DNA of 64,000 nucleotides from NCBI GenBank assembly GCA_030248295.1, contig JASANH010001456.1, forward strand, positions 1 to 64,000. Direction: 5' to 3'. Of the stretch, positions 36,110-46,769 are shown in pieces (the stretch's first letter is position 1; every line of letters starts with the position of its first letter). This stretch comes from Mesodorylaimus sp. YZB2_4 (Eukaryota > Nematoda > Enoplea > Dorylaimida > Dorylaimidae). Below the pieces are notes generated by a model, which ran no database searches, was not told the DNA's origin, and saw nothing but the letters and a program-made list of their open reading frames with translations. Both the position numbers and the translations under genes were made by a program.

Positions 36110-38420
36110 GGTTTACAGTAGCATACTCCATCGGGGTCGAACAATACTTACCATTCATTCAATCAGCCGGGGTTCGAGTTGTGGTCCATGAACAGGGGAG
36201 CAGCGTTTTGCCAGATACAGCAGGAACAAATGTTCCAAATAATGGATATCGAACATCCATCGCCTTGAGGAAGGTATATGCAGCAGAAAAAAGTCCCTAT
36301 TGCCAACTCTGTCGTATCTTTTGTAGGTCAAATTCAGTATTTGGCCATCTAAGACCAAACCGTGTGCCAATTCGGCAAGGGAAGTTCCAGCATTCAACTA
36401 TAATTCGTCATATTCCGTTGAGGTTGAAAATCATGCATTTATTTTATAGACAATGTCGCAAACCTCTTGCAATGCGAAGTTCCTGCTTAGCTATTCTGAG
36501 GCGCTACTGATAGTTTCAAGGTCCCTTACTGTACACCGTGAATTTTTAAAATTTTCAGAAATTATTTTGTTCACTGATATTCCCCAGCTCGGCTATGATA
36601 CATAGTACGTTTTTTTTGTATCAGATGTGGGGCTGATTATCTAGTGTTTATCAAAATATACCATATCTAAATCAAATCAACGTGTGATTCTGCCCTCTAG
36701 CAACATCAACTTCCACTGCGCAAACGATCGACGACAGAATTGGTTTTAAATAAAAAAATCCCGCTTTGCGCCCACTCCTACATGCGCACGCACGCTGACA
36801 GGACTTAATGTAACATTGTCGTAAGCAGGCAGCGGGAATTTCAAATTATGCATTTCGCGAGGCGTGTGAAATGGTCTGTGTAGAAAACTTTAGAGAAGAG
36901 ACCTACCTTGAATGTTTAAGGGATGCCTTCGGAGCTGCTACCAAAAAAATGTTATCGACCAATGCCAATGCGGTGACCCCCGAATTCCGCTTCCACCAGG
37001 ATCACCAGTGAGATTTTGCAATATCACCCAAAGTTAGTGAACTCTCAGTGTTGCACTATCATAAGACCCGTAGTTAAACTTTTTTAGGATCTTGCGTCAG
37101 CATTTACTACAGCGCAGCAAAGGGACCATGCGAATGCCCACCTCCGTGCGAGTTAGTTTTAGATTATAAGTAAATCATAATGATTCATTTATTAAGTCAT
37201 TTTTCAGCGAAACAATTTTCGAAGCTACCGTGAGCAGAACAAAGTACGTGAATTCACAGAAGAATATTGTAAGTATAAATCTCTGGCGGTAAGCAGTTGT
37301 CCAAATTTCTAAATTGCGACCGAGTGAGAGCTAGTTTACGCACAACGGTGGTGCAAATAAAAGCTCTCCTCCTAGTCGAAATTAGGGAGCGCTGGGGCCT
37401 CAGAGACTTCACCTATACCATCGCGGCGAGAGCGCCTGAACTTTAAAACTATCATCCAGCCGCGCACATACTCATTGATTTAAAAACCTATTCCTACGTT
37501 GCTATGTCATTATAGCAAGATGCCTAAAGGACATATTGATGTGTTTTCCGTGAGATCAGGGCACGTAGCTAACCAAAGCTAACCAAGCTGAAAAGCAGGG
37601 GTGAAGCTGGCGCCATAGTGTGGTTGCATCCCAAAAGCAAAGACTGGATAGGCTGCATAAATAATGCGAGTCAGACAGCAGACATAACACATATCTGGCC
37701 CGATTTCTTGCACTTAGATTTCCTGCCAGCGTTTTCTTTATTTGGCCCCTGCGCCACTTGGGCCGAAGCAAATAAAAACTACATGGTACTGGGTCGAGTG
37801 GGCACCTCAAAAACGGGAGGTACACTAGAACAAGTTGCATATTTGGGCTCTGCTGACTTCAGGAATTCACAAAATGCCTATCATTTTTGTGTCATTACTG
37901 GTTAATATACCCCTTTGGCGGGCACGCACACAAAAAGGTTGGGTCATAAGCGGAACGTTCAACAAAAGGTTATGCTGGGAAATTCAACATCTAAAGTGGC
38001 CTACAGTATATGCAATGTACCATATACAGCTGATATATTCGGCTGCACCTGTCGTATATTCTAGGCTATCGGACATATAAATCATACCGAACGCTCAGAG
38101 TAAGATCATTCAAAGCTTGAACAAATATATTGTAAGCCGCATGAATGCACGTAATTTTTTTAATTTTAGTAAGCAATATGCATTAATTGATGTATTTTTC
38201 GAAGACTTAATAACCTTCGAGTTTGCCGAAAGCCGAAAATACCAGGTAAAATAAGACTTTGATCTAGAAAAAGCTTGAGCTTCTCACTTGTACTTTGCAG
38301 CTCGGTGATCTTCTGTCCGACATTGCCAATATCATTGGACTGCTATCGGGCATGTCAGTTTTGACAATTTATGATCTAGTTGATTTGTTTATGTTTCTGT
38401 GGAAGCGAAGGTTGCGCTAA
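36110..38420 (+). CDS. DEG/ENaC-type sodium channel (partial; ectodomain and second membrane helix)
   Basis: Exons: 36110-36273, 36327 to about 36422, 36921-37032, 37088-37151, 37208-37268, 38170-38245, 38301-38420. The first has GVEQYLPFIQSAGVRVVVH, matching the family's Y.....AG.R[VL].[VI]H ectodomain block, and ends TSIALRK. The second has VPAFNYNSSYS. The third has GCLRSCYQ and CQCGDPRIPLPP, the fourth CECPPPC. The sixth has DVFFEDLITFEF, the block just before the second helix. The last has LLSGMSVLTIYDLVDLF, with filter G-M-S, then a short basic tail (WKRRLR) and TAA 38,420. Such proteins form trimeric sodium channels in the plasma membrane. Exons for the first membrane helix were not found upstream, and frame does not close between 37,268 and 38,170, so an exon may hide in that 900-nt gap. 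No stop interrupts the exons seen. Confidence 0.72.
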
Positions 38421-38429
38421 CATATTTGG

Positions 38430-40590
38430 GTCCTGGAAGCGTTTATTAATGTGAGCATCCGAGATCAGTCACGATTATGATGCATTTGGCGAAGGCAGAC
38501 GCGGAGTAGGATAGGGTGGTGGAAACAAGTGTACCTGCTTATATTTTTAGAGAGTGATGAGGAGCAATGTAATGGAAGAATATCCTATTTGTGAACCAGA
38601 TGCTATTTTCACAGGTCGTACCGTATGCTCGTGTGTCGAAAGTGATTGTATTTTTGTGTACAGTTTGTATTTCTGTCATGAAAAGTTTTCAAAATAGAAG
38701 CTAATCTAAATTTGTAATGGTAAAAACTTTTCGTTAGCCTTTTATTACTATGATTATCCTTAAACAATGTGCAAACAGAAACCTATTTCCGCGCATTTCT
38801 CAATTCCAGCCATAATCTTTGCGTCGGCTGGCGGCAGAGTGCAGCGAAAGCTACGAATACTAATACTAATACTCGGCGGCAAGAGAGGCAGAGTAGAAGA
38901 CTGAGGCGTCGCACCGCAATCGTTCTTGGCACAACGAGCGGACTGCTCTATATGACCCCAAAAAGATGTTATGACCGACCTGAGACCATATTCTCGAAGC
39001 GTTTTCCAGCGAGATCTTTTGCTCACCGAGTACTTTTCCATTGAGCTGACTGGCAAAGCTATCTCGAATGTATTCCTGTCACTGTTTTCTGTCACTAAGT
39101 CAAGACCGCCTCACCACAGCCGCCGGCAGTACGAACTCGTACCTTAAAAAAAAATGTTCATGGGAAAAGTTGGTCGAGATAACGGGGGGTGACTGGGAAA
39201 AAAATAGAGGCGGTCAAAACTGCCGCGAAACCTTCTCCAGCAAGGTCTAATGAAGTAATTTCATGCGAGTGATACACATCCGTCATGGTCACCGCCCCTA
39301 AACTTCATGACTATCGTTGTTGGATGGCCAGGCTCTGCTAACGAAGCAGTTATCATGGGTCAAGGTGGTGTGTGGGCAACGTGGATAGCGACTATCGACT
39401 ATGCCATGCTATGCTATGCTGCGTAACTTGGCCAAAGATTGGAGCATGCGAGAATTTCCAAAATATAATTAGCCTGGGCAAACCGTGATAAATAGCAGCT
39501 GATGCATGTCGCAAGCTAATGTCGTGCCACAGCTGATCATTAACGGGCTGCTGATAAAGAGCAGCCTGACACTTCCCTCTGAACCTATACCTGACCTCCC
39601 CCTGGAACCTATACCTCCTCCCCTCTGGGACCTAACTACCTTCACTTCCCCTACTAGGACCTACTGGCCTCACTCCCCCTGGGACCTACTGCCCACTCCC
39701 CCTGACCTCTGGCCTACACTTCCCTGAACTGGGAACCGAGCGAGCGCTAAGACATCATTTTATGAGCGTTTAGTCCACTGCGGGGCAAAGCCCGCTTTTC
39801 TGCATTTTTGTCTTCATTTTGTACAGCCTGCTGCGTCTTGCAGATTGAAGTTCCTCGTGTCTTCTCCAAGGGTGCCCAGTAAACAATTCTTTTGTTGTGT
39901 CGGAATTTGTCGCGACAATAGTTTAATGGTTGGTGTACTGTACTGTATATGGGAAAAAATCAGATGAAACCTCTAACGCTGTTAGTTACCCTGTTCTTCC
40001 TCATCTGTCCCGATTATAACAGCAAACCTATTCCCAGTCATCAGTCGTCCTAGGTTGAGTCGTCTAGGATGGTGGATTATAAGAGGCACTGTCGCCATCG
40101 AACTCGCTTACTCCCGCTTCCTCCAGCGAGTTTTTTTCTAGACAGCACAATTCCGTCGGCCTTTATCCAGTCACCTCACTGGAATATTAAGGCGCTCGCG
40201 CTAAATATTACACTCACCTCATTGGAAATTTAGGGATGACCTTAATGGTTTTTCCAGTCAGCTCACTGTTTTCAGCCACTTTTCGAGAATAAGCCTCTGC
40301 TCTCTTCCCATTCCTAGTCTCATCAGTGCGCAACATATCACAAAGAGAACAGGTTTGAGACAATGATATTATAGCCCTGCATCTTCAACGATCTGATCTT
40401 TGTCCTGCCTATCAGCTAGTATCAGTAAGCAACTAGTAATTTGCTGACGCAATTGTGAGCGGAAAAAATTGTCCACTACACCAGTAGCTTCTTCATGTTA
40501 CCAGGGCAGACGTTACAGCCAAATGCGTCTTATTCTTGTCTTTTCACCACCATTAATCACCACCAGTATTCACCACCAATAAAAAAAAAA
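38430..40590. other. Unassigned stretch with a CT/pyrimidine-rich minisatellite
   Basis: No gene recognised. At about 39,560-39,725 imperfect units of CTCCCC.TGGGACCTACTG-type sequence repeat about six times. At 39,400-39,420 there is a short ATGCT repeat. Confidence 0.45.
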
Positions 40591-40594
40591 CCGC

Positions 40595-41135
40595 ACGTAT
40601 GATATCTGATCCACGTGTTGCCAGCATTCATTTGAGTGTTGGGTGTCGTTACCGCGTCATACCAAAACGGGGTATCATTGGTCACTGAGCATGGCTTATC
40701 AAGTATGCCATCCTTTCGCCGAAGTGCCAAGTACCGTGGAATAGACGTGATCTAACAGCGTAAAAGTTTTTGACAGCTCTGCTTCTATTAATTTATATCA
40801 GGGAAAAAGTAAAAAAATAACGAAGGCAATAAAACTAATTTTACAGTTGAACCCAAGGTCTTATCATATTCGCTGTCTGTTTGGATTTGAGCAAAAATGG
40901 CCCCTTCTCCTGGCAGATCGACCATGCATTTACCTATGTCGACATTGTATTTGTGCCAAAAAAGCCTCATCATATCCTCCACTCGACGCCTTCGCCGCAA
41001 TGCAAATCTGAACGGCACGCGTTATTTGGAGAAGAAGAAAAGCTGGTCCTTCGCTTACTTTGTGCTAATGATGGATTGAAAACAGAAAAGCTCGAATGAC
41101 CACACACATTCTGCCCCAGCTTGATCTTTGCAAGC
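40595..41135 (-). pseudogene. Decayed C-type lectin copy
   Basis: About 40,595-40,750 is closely similar to exon 3, and about 40,840-41,130 to exons 2 and 1, of the intact lectin/PAN gene. The match includes the WYDAVTTPNTQMNAG region and AIFAQIQTDSEYDK (LAQIHTDSEYKK in the intact gene). Frames are broken and the PAN exon is absent downstream. Confidence 0.65.
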
Positions 41136-43211
41136 GCAGCTGCATGCACCACACTAGCATAGGCTTCGCCAGACCATCCCTATCTTCCATCACCACTCGC
41201 CTCTCCGCTCGTCTCGTCCTTTGATTATTGTCTATGCCAGTTTCACACCTTTTTTTCTATCCTCCCACTTCCAGTTGTCTCCAACTTAAAACCCAAGGCG
41301 AACCATGGTTACTTACCCAGATGGGCGATTCACACAACATCTAAGCCGCACTGATATCCCTTTAAATTCACATAGTTGATCTCTTTTTTTCAGTCCCTTT
41401 AAGGTGGCCTTTTCTGCTTCCATCTTCGTGAGCGAAGTTGTGTCAGATGATCACCCCCCCCCCCAACAAAAGAACAAAAGGTCAATGAAATGGACTTAGG
41501 CGTGTGCTTTGAACTAGAAAGTCAATCAATAGCCAAGGTTCCATGAAACGAGTCGTTCGTAATCTTAGGACTAGAGTGTCACACCATAGGCGAGAGGGCT
41601 GTATGTATGCTCTGCGTGTGTTACCTAAGGAATTCAGTGTAGAGCAAGTTACTCGTTAATCCGCGATTACCGTCATGAGAAGTTTCTGTTTGCATTTATA
41701 TATAATATGTATATTTTAGACAGCATAAGGTCTATTTTCGTTCGCGCTTTTTAAAAGCCGACGGTGGAGTTGATAAGTGAAACAGTCGACTATGCGGAGT
41801 GTAGCTGTGGTCACGGGACTACCGCATATTGCATAGGCGGTTGACGGAAGTTTGAACTGGACACGAGTGGCATGACGTTGAAGCAGTCTAGCGGGTATGA
41901 GGGTCTGTTGCGTACCGTACTGTCAGGGCTTTGGACTAGAGGAGGTTTTGAAAAGTAAAGTTCTTCATTTAAGAGGCACTGTCTGTAAGAATCGACTCCG
42001 AATCGGCCAACCTTAAAAAATGACCCCTCCTCTATAATATTACATATCTCAAAATAAGATGCCATCGAGATCACGGGAACGATAATAATTTCACGGCCAG
42101 GTCAATATTCATGGAACAGGACCCGTTCAAAAAGTTTTGGGTTCCAGCAAATGTGGGTTTCGAAAAAACCCTCATACCTCGACTAATATGCAGTCAAAAA
42201 GATTCGGGCGCAGCTAATGAAAAAGAGCACCTTTTTCTCTACAAACGCATGATAGCTTGCATGAAAAAGCCTCTTTATATAATGGACAAAATTCGATCAA
42301 ACACAAAAGTTCATGCAATAATTTTCACTAAAATTCATCTCATTCATGCATGCGTGCGAAAAAGCACTTTATTTTATTGTAAAACATGTAAAAAGAGATG
42401 GGTTTTCAATGAGACCATCCGCGTCGAAAATAAGTGGATCGGAGATTGTCACGACCCGTCCGAACACAAAAACCACCTAATCGGCGCGCAAATTTCAAAA
42501 TTCCCGCGCTTTTTTCGGTCGTCTGCTGTGAGCGCCGGCGGCTGCTCCTCAAATATCCTTGCTAAAAAAATGCAGTTTTATTTGGATTAATTATGCGTGC
42601 TTTTCGATATTTTCGTTTGTTGAAAATATTCGCTCCTCCCACATTGTCTACATCATACTAAAATTTCCACAAAAATGCAGATTTCGGAAGGTAATTGTTT
42701 ATTTCATGCATCGATCCTCGGATGGACAAAATTTGCTAGATGGGTTCGAAGTTCGAGACAAAGAAATTTTTTTGTTTCATGGAGCTGCCGAGTCGAATTG
42801 GAACGGTCTTCCGAATTTCATTCCGGCATACGGATTAATTTGGCGGCCATTTTATTATTGGCAAGAATGTGTTTCTCCAGCAATGCCGAATATGTTCTCT
42901 CATCTACTCACAGCAAAGTGGTAGCCATGTGCCAAATTAGTGATTACCATTTTCAATATTTTGTTTTGCGTTTTAAGACCTTTTGCTGTATGGTTCATGG
43001 GGCTTTTGATGGTAGGAGTAGAATTATCTACAGTATGATATGCTAGACTTTGTCAGGCGTCATAGCATATCGCTTTTGTAAATTTCGTGTTGTGCCAGCC
43101 CAGTATTCTATTTGTATTGTTTTGTGTTTCAGATGATTGAACGTGATATGACACAAGAAATGGCATTAATCCAATACATTGAATGAATAATAGCGCGGTT
43201 TAACAAAGACA

Positions 43212-43625
43212 TTAAAACCCAGAGATCAAATTTAACCGAAAGTTCGTTTTGCATTGATCGAAGACATTAGCGGGCATATTTTCATCGATTGAGGACAGAG
43301 TCGATATGGTAATAGGCCAAATGATGATCAAGATTGAGCTCTTCTCGCTTGACGGTCTGGTCTTGATGGCTGAAAACCGTCCAAGTGAACCGGAACTGGA
43401 ATCCGTTTTACTACAGCACAGGTGCTGTTTCTTGCACATCCTGCGGCCCTAAAACGCAGAGAGTCAGTACATAAGGACTTTTATTCCATTATACAAGTTG
43501 CAGGAAAAGGAAAAAGCGATCGACGAACTCACCATCAGCAATATGTACTGTCGAAATAAGGCGATGGCAACGGCAATAACACCACAATTCGCAAATCCGA
43601 CGATAACCTTTCGTGTATAGAAAGT
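43212..43625 (-). CDS. Two-exon frame with a membrane segment, inside the foldback element
   Basis: Minus strand: about 43,625-43,533 encodes TRKVIVGFANCGVIAVAIAL then FRQYILLM and ends at a GT donor (ATG|GTGAGT). After TTTTAG an exon from 43,448 continues in phase 0 with GRRMCKKQHLCC, a Ser-rich stretch and a stop at 43,212. One hydrophobic helix followed by a basic Cys-rich tail suggests the end of a membrane protein. I do not recognise the family, and the upstream part is cut off by the palindrome at 43.63 kb. Confidence 0.3.
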
Positions 43626-43694
43626 TTGTGTTGTTAAGGTGCCTTCTAATTATTACATTACATTACATTACAACACAAACTTTCTGTACACGGA
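43612..43694. repeat. Palindrome around an ATTAC microsatellite
   Basis: GTGTATAGAAAGTTTGTGTT and its near-perfect reverse complement (ending TTTCTGTACACG) face each other across about 35 nt containing four ATTAC units. Confidence 0.8.
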
Positions 43695-44329
43695 AGTATT
43701 GAATATACACTCCTAACCAAGAAAAACAAAACAGAGTCGCCAAGCAGAGATAATTTGAGGAGCAGCCGCCGGCGCTCACAGCGGACGACCGAAAAAAAGT
43801 GCGGGAATTTTGAAATTTGCACGCCTGGTAGGTGGTTTTTGTGTTCGGACGGGTCGTGACAATCTCCGATCCACTTATTCTTGTCATTTGAAAGCCCATC
43901 TCTTTTCACACATATTACATCAAAATGAAATGCTTTTTCGCACAACTGCATGAATAAGATGAATTTTAGTGAAAACTCTTGCATGAAATTTTGTGTTTGA
44001 TCCAATTTTTTCAATTATAGGAAGAGGCTGTTTTATGTAAGATATCATAGGTTTGTAAAAAAAGGTGCTCTTTTTCATGAGCTGCATCCGAATCTTTTCA
44101 ACTGCATATTAGTCGAGCTATAAGGGTTTTCTGGGAACCCACATTTTTTGGACACCGAAAATTTTTGAACGGGTCCTGTTCCATGAATAGTGACCTGGTC
44201 GTGAAATGATTATCGTTTTCGTGGTCCCTACGGCATCTACTTTCGAGATATGTGATAATACATTAGGTCATTTTTCAAGGTAGGCCGATTCGGAGTCGAT
44301 TCTTACAGACAGTGCCTCTTAAATAACCC

Positions 44330-45480
44330 TATCCCACGGGTTTTTTTTTCAAATTTCTGAGCGAGACTTGAGCGTCGTACACTGAAACTCTAGGATTTCC
44401 AAATCTCGCGGTTTTTTCCCGACTTTTTGCTAAAAGTGGGCAGGTGTAGGAAGTGGAGTCTGCATGGAGAGAAAGGAAGAGGAGTTCTTTTGTAAATACC
44501 GTGGCCGTAGGTAGTCAAGGACGAGTAAATCCATGAAAAATGACTTCAATTAGACTGCGCCCTGCATGACTGACTAAAGTTTGCTTTTCTTGCCTGTTTA
44601 GATCTACACCAGTGATGCTTAGGCATGCGAGCGGGAAATTTGAGCGCGTTACAAAATAGAGGCGGTGTGAGGTGATTTTTTGACTACAGCACAAGTTTCT
44701 GGGTCCAATCGCACTGACGTGCGGTTTTTTGCGATAGCTCTAAAACTAAGCAGACACCCCATCTAAGTTGCGCCTGTCCGATTCGCTTACTGCTGTTGCG
44801 ACAGTCAGTCCTCCAATCAGTTCTCAATGCTGTGAGCCTACCAACTCGATACAACAGCCATGCTCTGAGTGCTGGCAAAGGGATGTAATTACACATCCCG
44901 AAGAAACCTGCTACATGCAGGCTTCACCCCCGACGCCCTTTCGAAAATGGTAAATCCCAGACTTTGTGCTGTACAATGCTTAAGTCTCGTTTCACAATAT
45001 AGCCAAACACTCATGCGCATTCGATTTTCCTGATGGCGAGTCGATCAGAAAATCGCGAGCCGACTCGCGCGCGAGTGATCGACTCGCGATCACTCGCGTA
45101 ATTGCTAATCATTACGTGAGAAGCAGAAGCCTAACAAACCAGGCCGCGAGTCCCCAGCCTATATTACTGCAGACAGTCACCAGTTTAGCTTCCATAGCTG
45201 CGGCTGAAACATCAACCTGGAGGTTTGACCTGGTTCTCAGGGCCAGAGAAAAATTAATTCTCCCGCTCCTAATCGCACACTTATGGCACACTCAGCATGA
45301 GAGTAACTTTCATCTAATCGTCGACCCCGTAGCTTTTCCCAGAACGTGGGCGGGCCCATTTTCAGAGTTTTGCTTTCACTCCCTAAGAAATCAGCATCTC
45401 CTAGCCTGATTTTATTATTCTGGCAAAGCTCACAGCGTTACCAAACCTACGCAATCAAGCTTATCACGTTCAACGTTTTG
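44330..45480. other. No recognisable gene; palindrome cluster at 45.03-45.10 kb
   Basis: No exon chain seen. At 45,033-45,100 the words GCGAGTCGATC, GATCGACTCGC, GCGAGTGATCG and CGATCACTCGCG form overlapping inverted repeats. Confidence 0.5.
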
Positions 45481-45488
45481 GTACTTAC

Positions 45489-45673
45489 TTTGTTACAACC
45501 GTGGTCTCATTGGTTGAATATTTGAGAACCAAAACTGATGTGAAATAAAGGACTGCTACAACTGCAGCGACAGTAATAGTTGACCAAAAATCTCGCGATT
45601 TCACTGTTCTTGCTTTTATGGCAAAACTCAAGGGGTCGATTGATGTGTATTCATGTTTCGTATGCATTCTCAA
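45489..45673 (-). CDS. DEG/ENaC-type channel N-terminal exon (cytoplasmic tail and first membrane helix)
   Basis: Minus strand, ATG at 45,673 (a second Met two codons on), ending at a strong donor ACAAA|GTAAGT at 45,489. It encodes MRMHTKHEYTSIDPLSFA, then KSRDFWSTIT followed by the helix VAAVVAVLYFTSVLVLKY and TNETTVV. The R..W....T...... hydrophobic helix, then Y....T.V, is the N-terminal pattern of degenerin/epithelial sodium channels. The expected downstream exons (FP.[IV]T[IV]C block and ectodomain) were not found towards lower coordinates, where the foldback element and repeats lie. Either an isolated exon or the start of a disrupted gene. Confidence 0.55.
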
Positions 45674-45679
45674 ACTGGT

Positions 45680-46769
45680 AGTACGGAGGAATACCGTAAG
45701 GTCCCGCGAACCCGACTAGGTTTCTACAACTCCAGGGAGCAAGACTAAATCGATTCGCAATTGAAAAATTAATATCCAGTCAAACACAATCACCATGGAA
45801 GGTTTTCCTCGTCATTTAGTTGGTGTGGAAGGAGTTCATACCTGAATAGTTCGAGCCTCACAAAACTTCGTTCGTAAAGTCCCTGCCTTTTCTTCAAGAA
45901 ACGATTGTATGTTTTTTTGCACTGATCGCGAAGAACAGCTCCCAGCTCAAAAGGGCGTTAATTATTAGGCGCTCTGGGCAGAATGTTCATGTCATCAGGA
46001 ATTTTTGAACCGAAAACGTCAATTGTAACTTAGTTTTATACCTAGCAAATACGTTTTCATCAAGGAGCAGAATAAAAATGGCTAAAGTTTGTTTCAGGTA
46101 CAGTGCGTACAGGCTGAATGGTGGAATGTAGCTGGGGCTCGTGTAGAAGGAACTGAGTTAAGAGGCTGAAAGTAAAATGCAAATCATGAAAATGATGCCG
46201 CTAACTAATTGATGGGGTGCAAATTCTTGTGAGCTTGAAAATAAACAGTAGATTTTTCGGTAGTGTACAGCTTTTCTATTAAATTTTCTCATTAGTATGC
46301 ACATTGGCGTGGATTATCAAAATATTTTCTGACCTTGCTCTTCAGACACTCATATCCACTGTAGACTCATCTGAGAACTGCATGAGCGAAGTACGGTACT
46401 CATGTTTGCTTGGGGCAGAAAACAGCCAAAGCGGGACAGTTCAACGAAACATCATTTTGATCTGTCTAATTTGCTGAGAAACCCTAAGTGATGGCATTTG
46501 AGCTACATGCATTCAGGCCTGGAACATGTATGGATTATGATAAGGAACGCCTCTGCGCGCAACTAATCTCTTGCATTATGATTCTTACCCGCTTGCAAAC
46601 ATATTCAGGCTGTATGTTGAATATGGCATACCTTTTCAAAGCAAAAGGTGCTAGCGGATATGCGTGATTATATTTAATGATTTAAGAAAAAAAAATGCAA
46701 GCAAAGGACGAGGAAATCTTTTGCACAAAACACCTTATACTGCATGTCTGCTTGATTTTCAGACCTTGC
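45680..46769. other. No recognisable gene; left end of a segmental repeat
   Basis: The segment at about 46,355-46,420 (GACTCATCTGAGAACTGCAT and TACGGTACTCATGTTTGCTT) matches 62,226-62,290, indicating that the segmental repeat described at 49.2 kb begins here, before the hAT insertion. Confidence 0.55.

Larger units (their letters stand above)
41973..44318. mobile_element. TTAA-flanked foldback DNA element with about 600-bp inverted arms
   Basis: The left end GAGGCACTGTCTGTAAGAAT and the right end (its reverse complement) are identical over about 36 nt. Each is flanked by TTAA (41,969-41,972 and 44,319-44,322). Inverted similarity continues inward through arms of about 600 nt (41,973-42,580 and 43,735-44,318). 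TTAA target sites are used by piggyBac and Kolobok elements (established knowledge). The inner arms share a frame encoding NKWIGDCHDPSEHKNHL and SAVSAGGCSSN. No transposase is visible in the 1.15-kb centre. It may be one foldback element, or two insertions head to head that now share ends. Confidence 0.7.
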
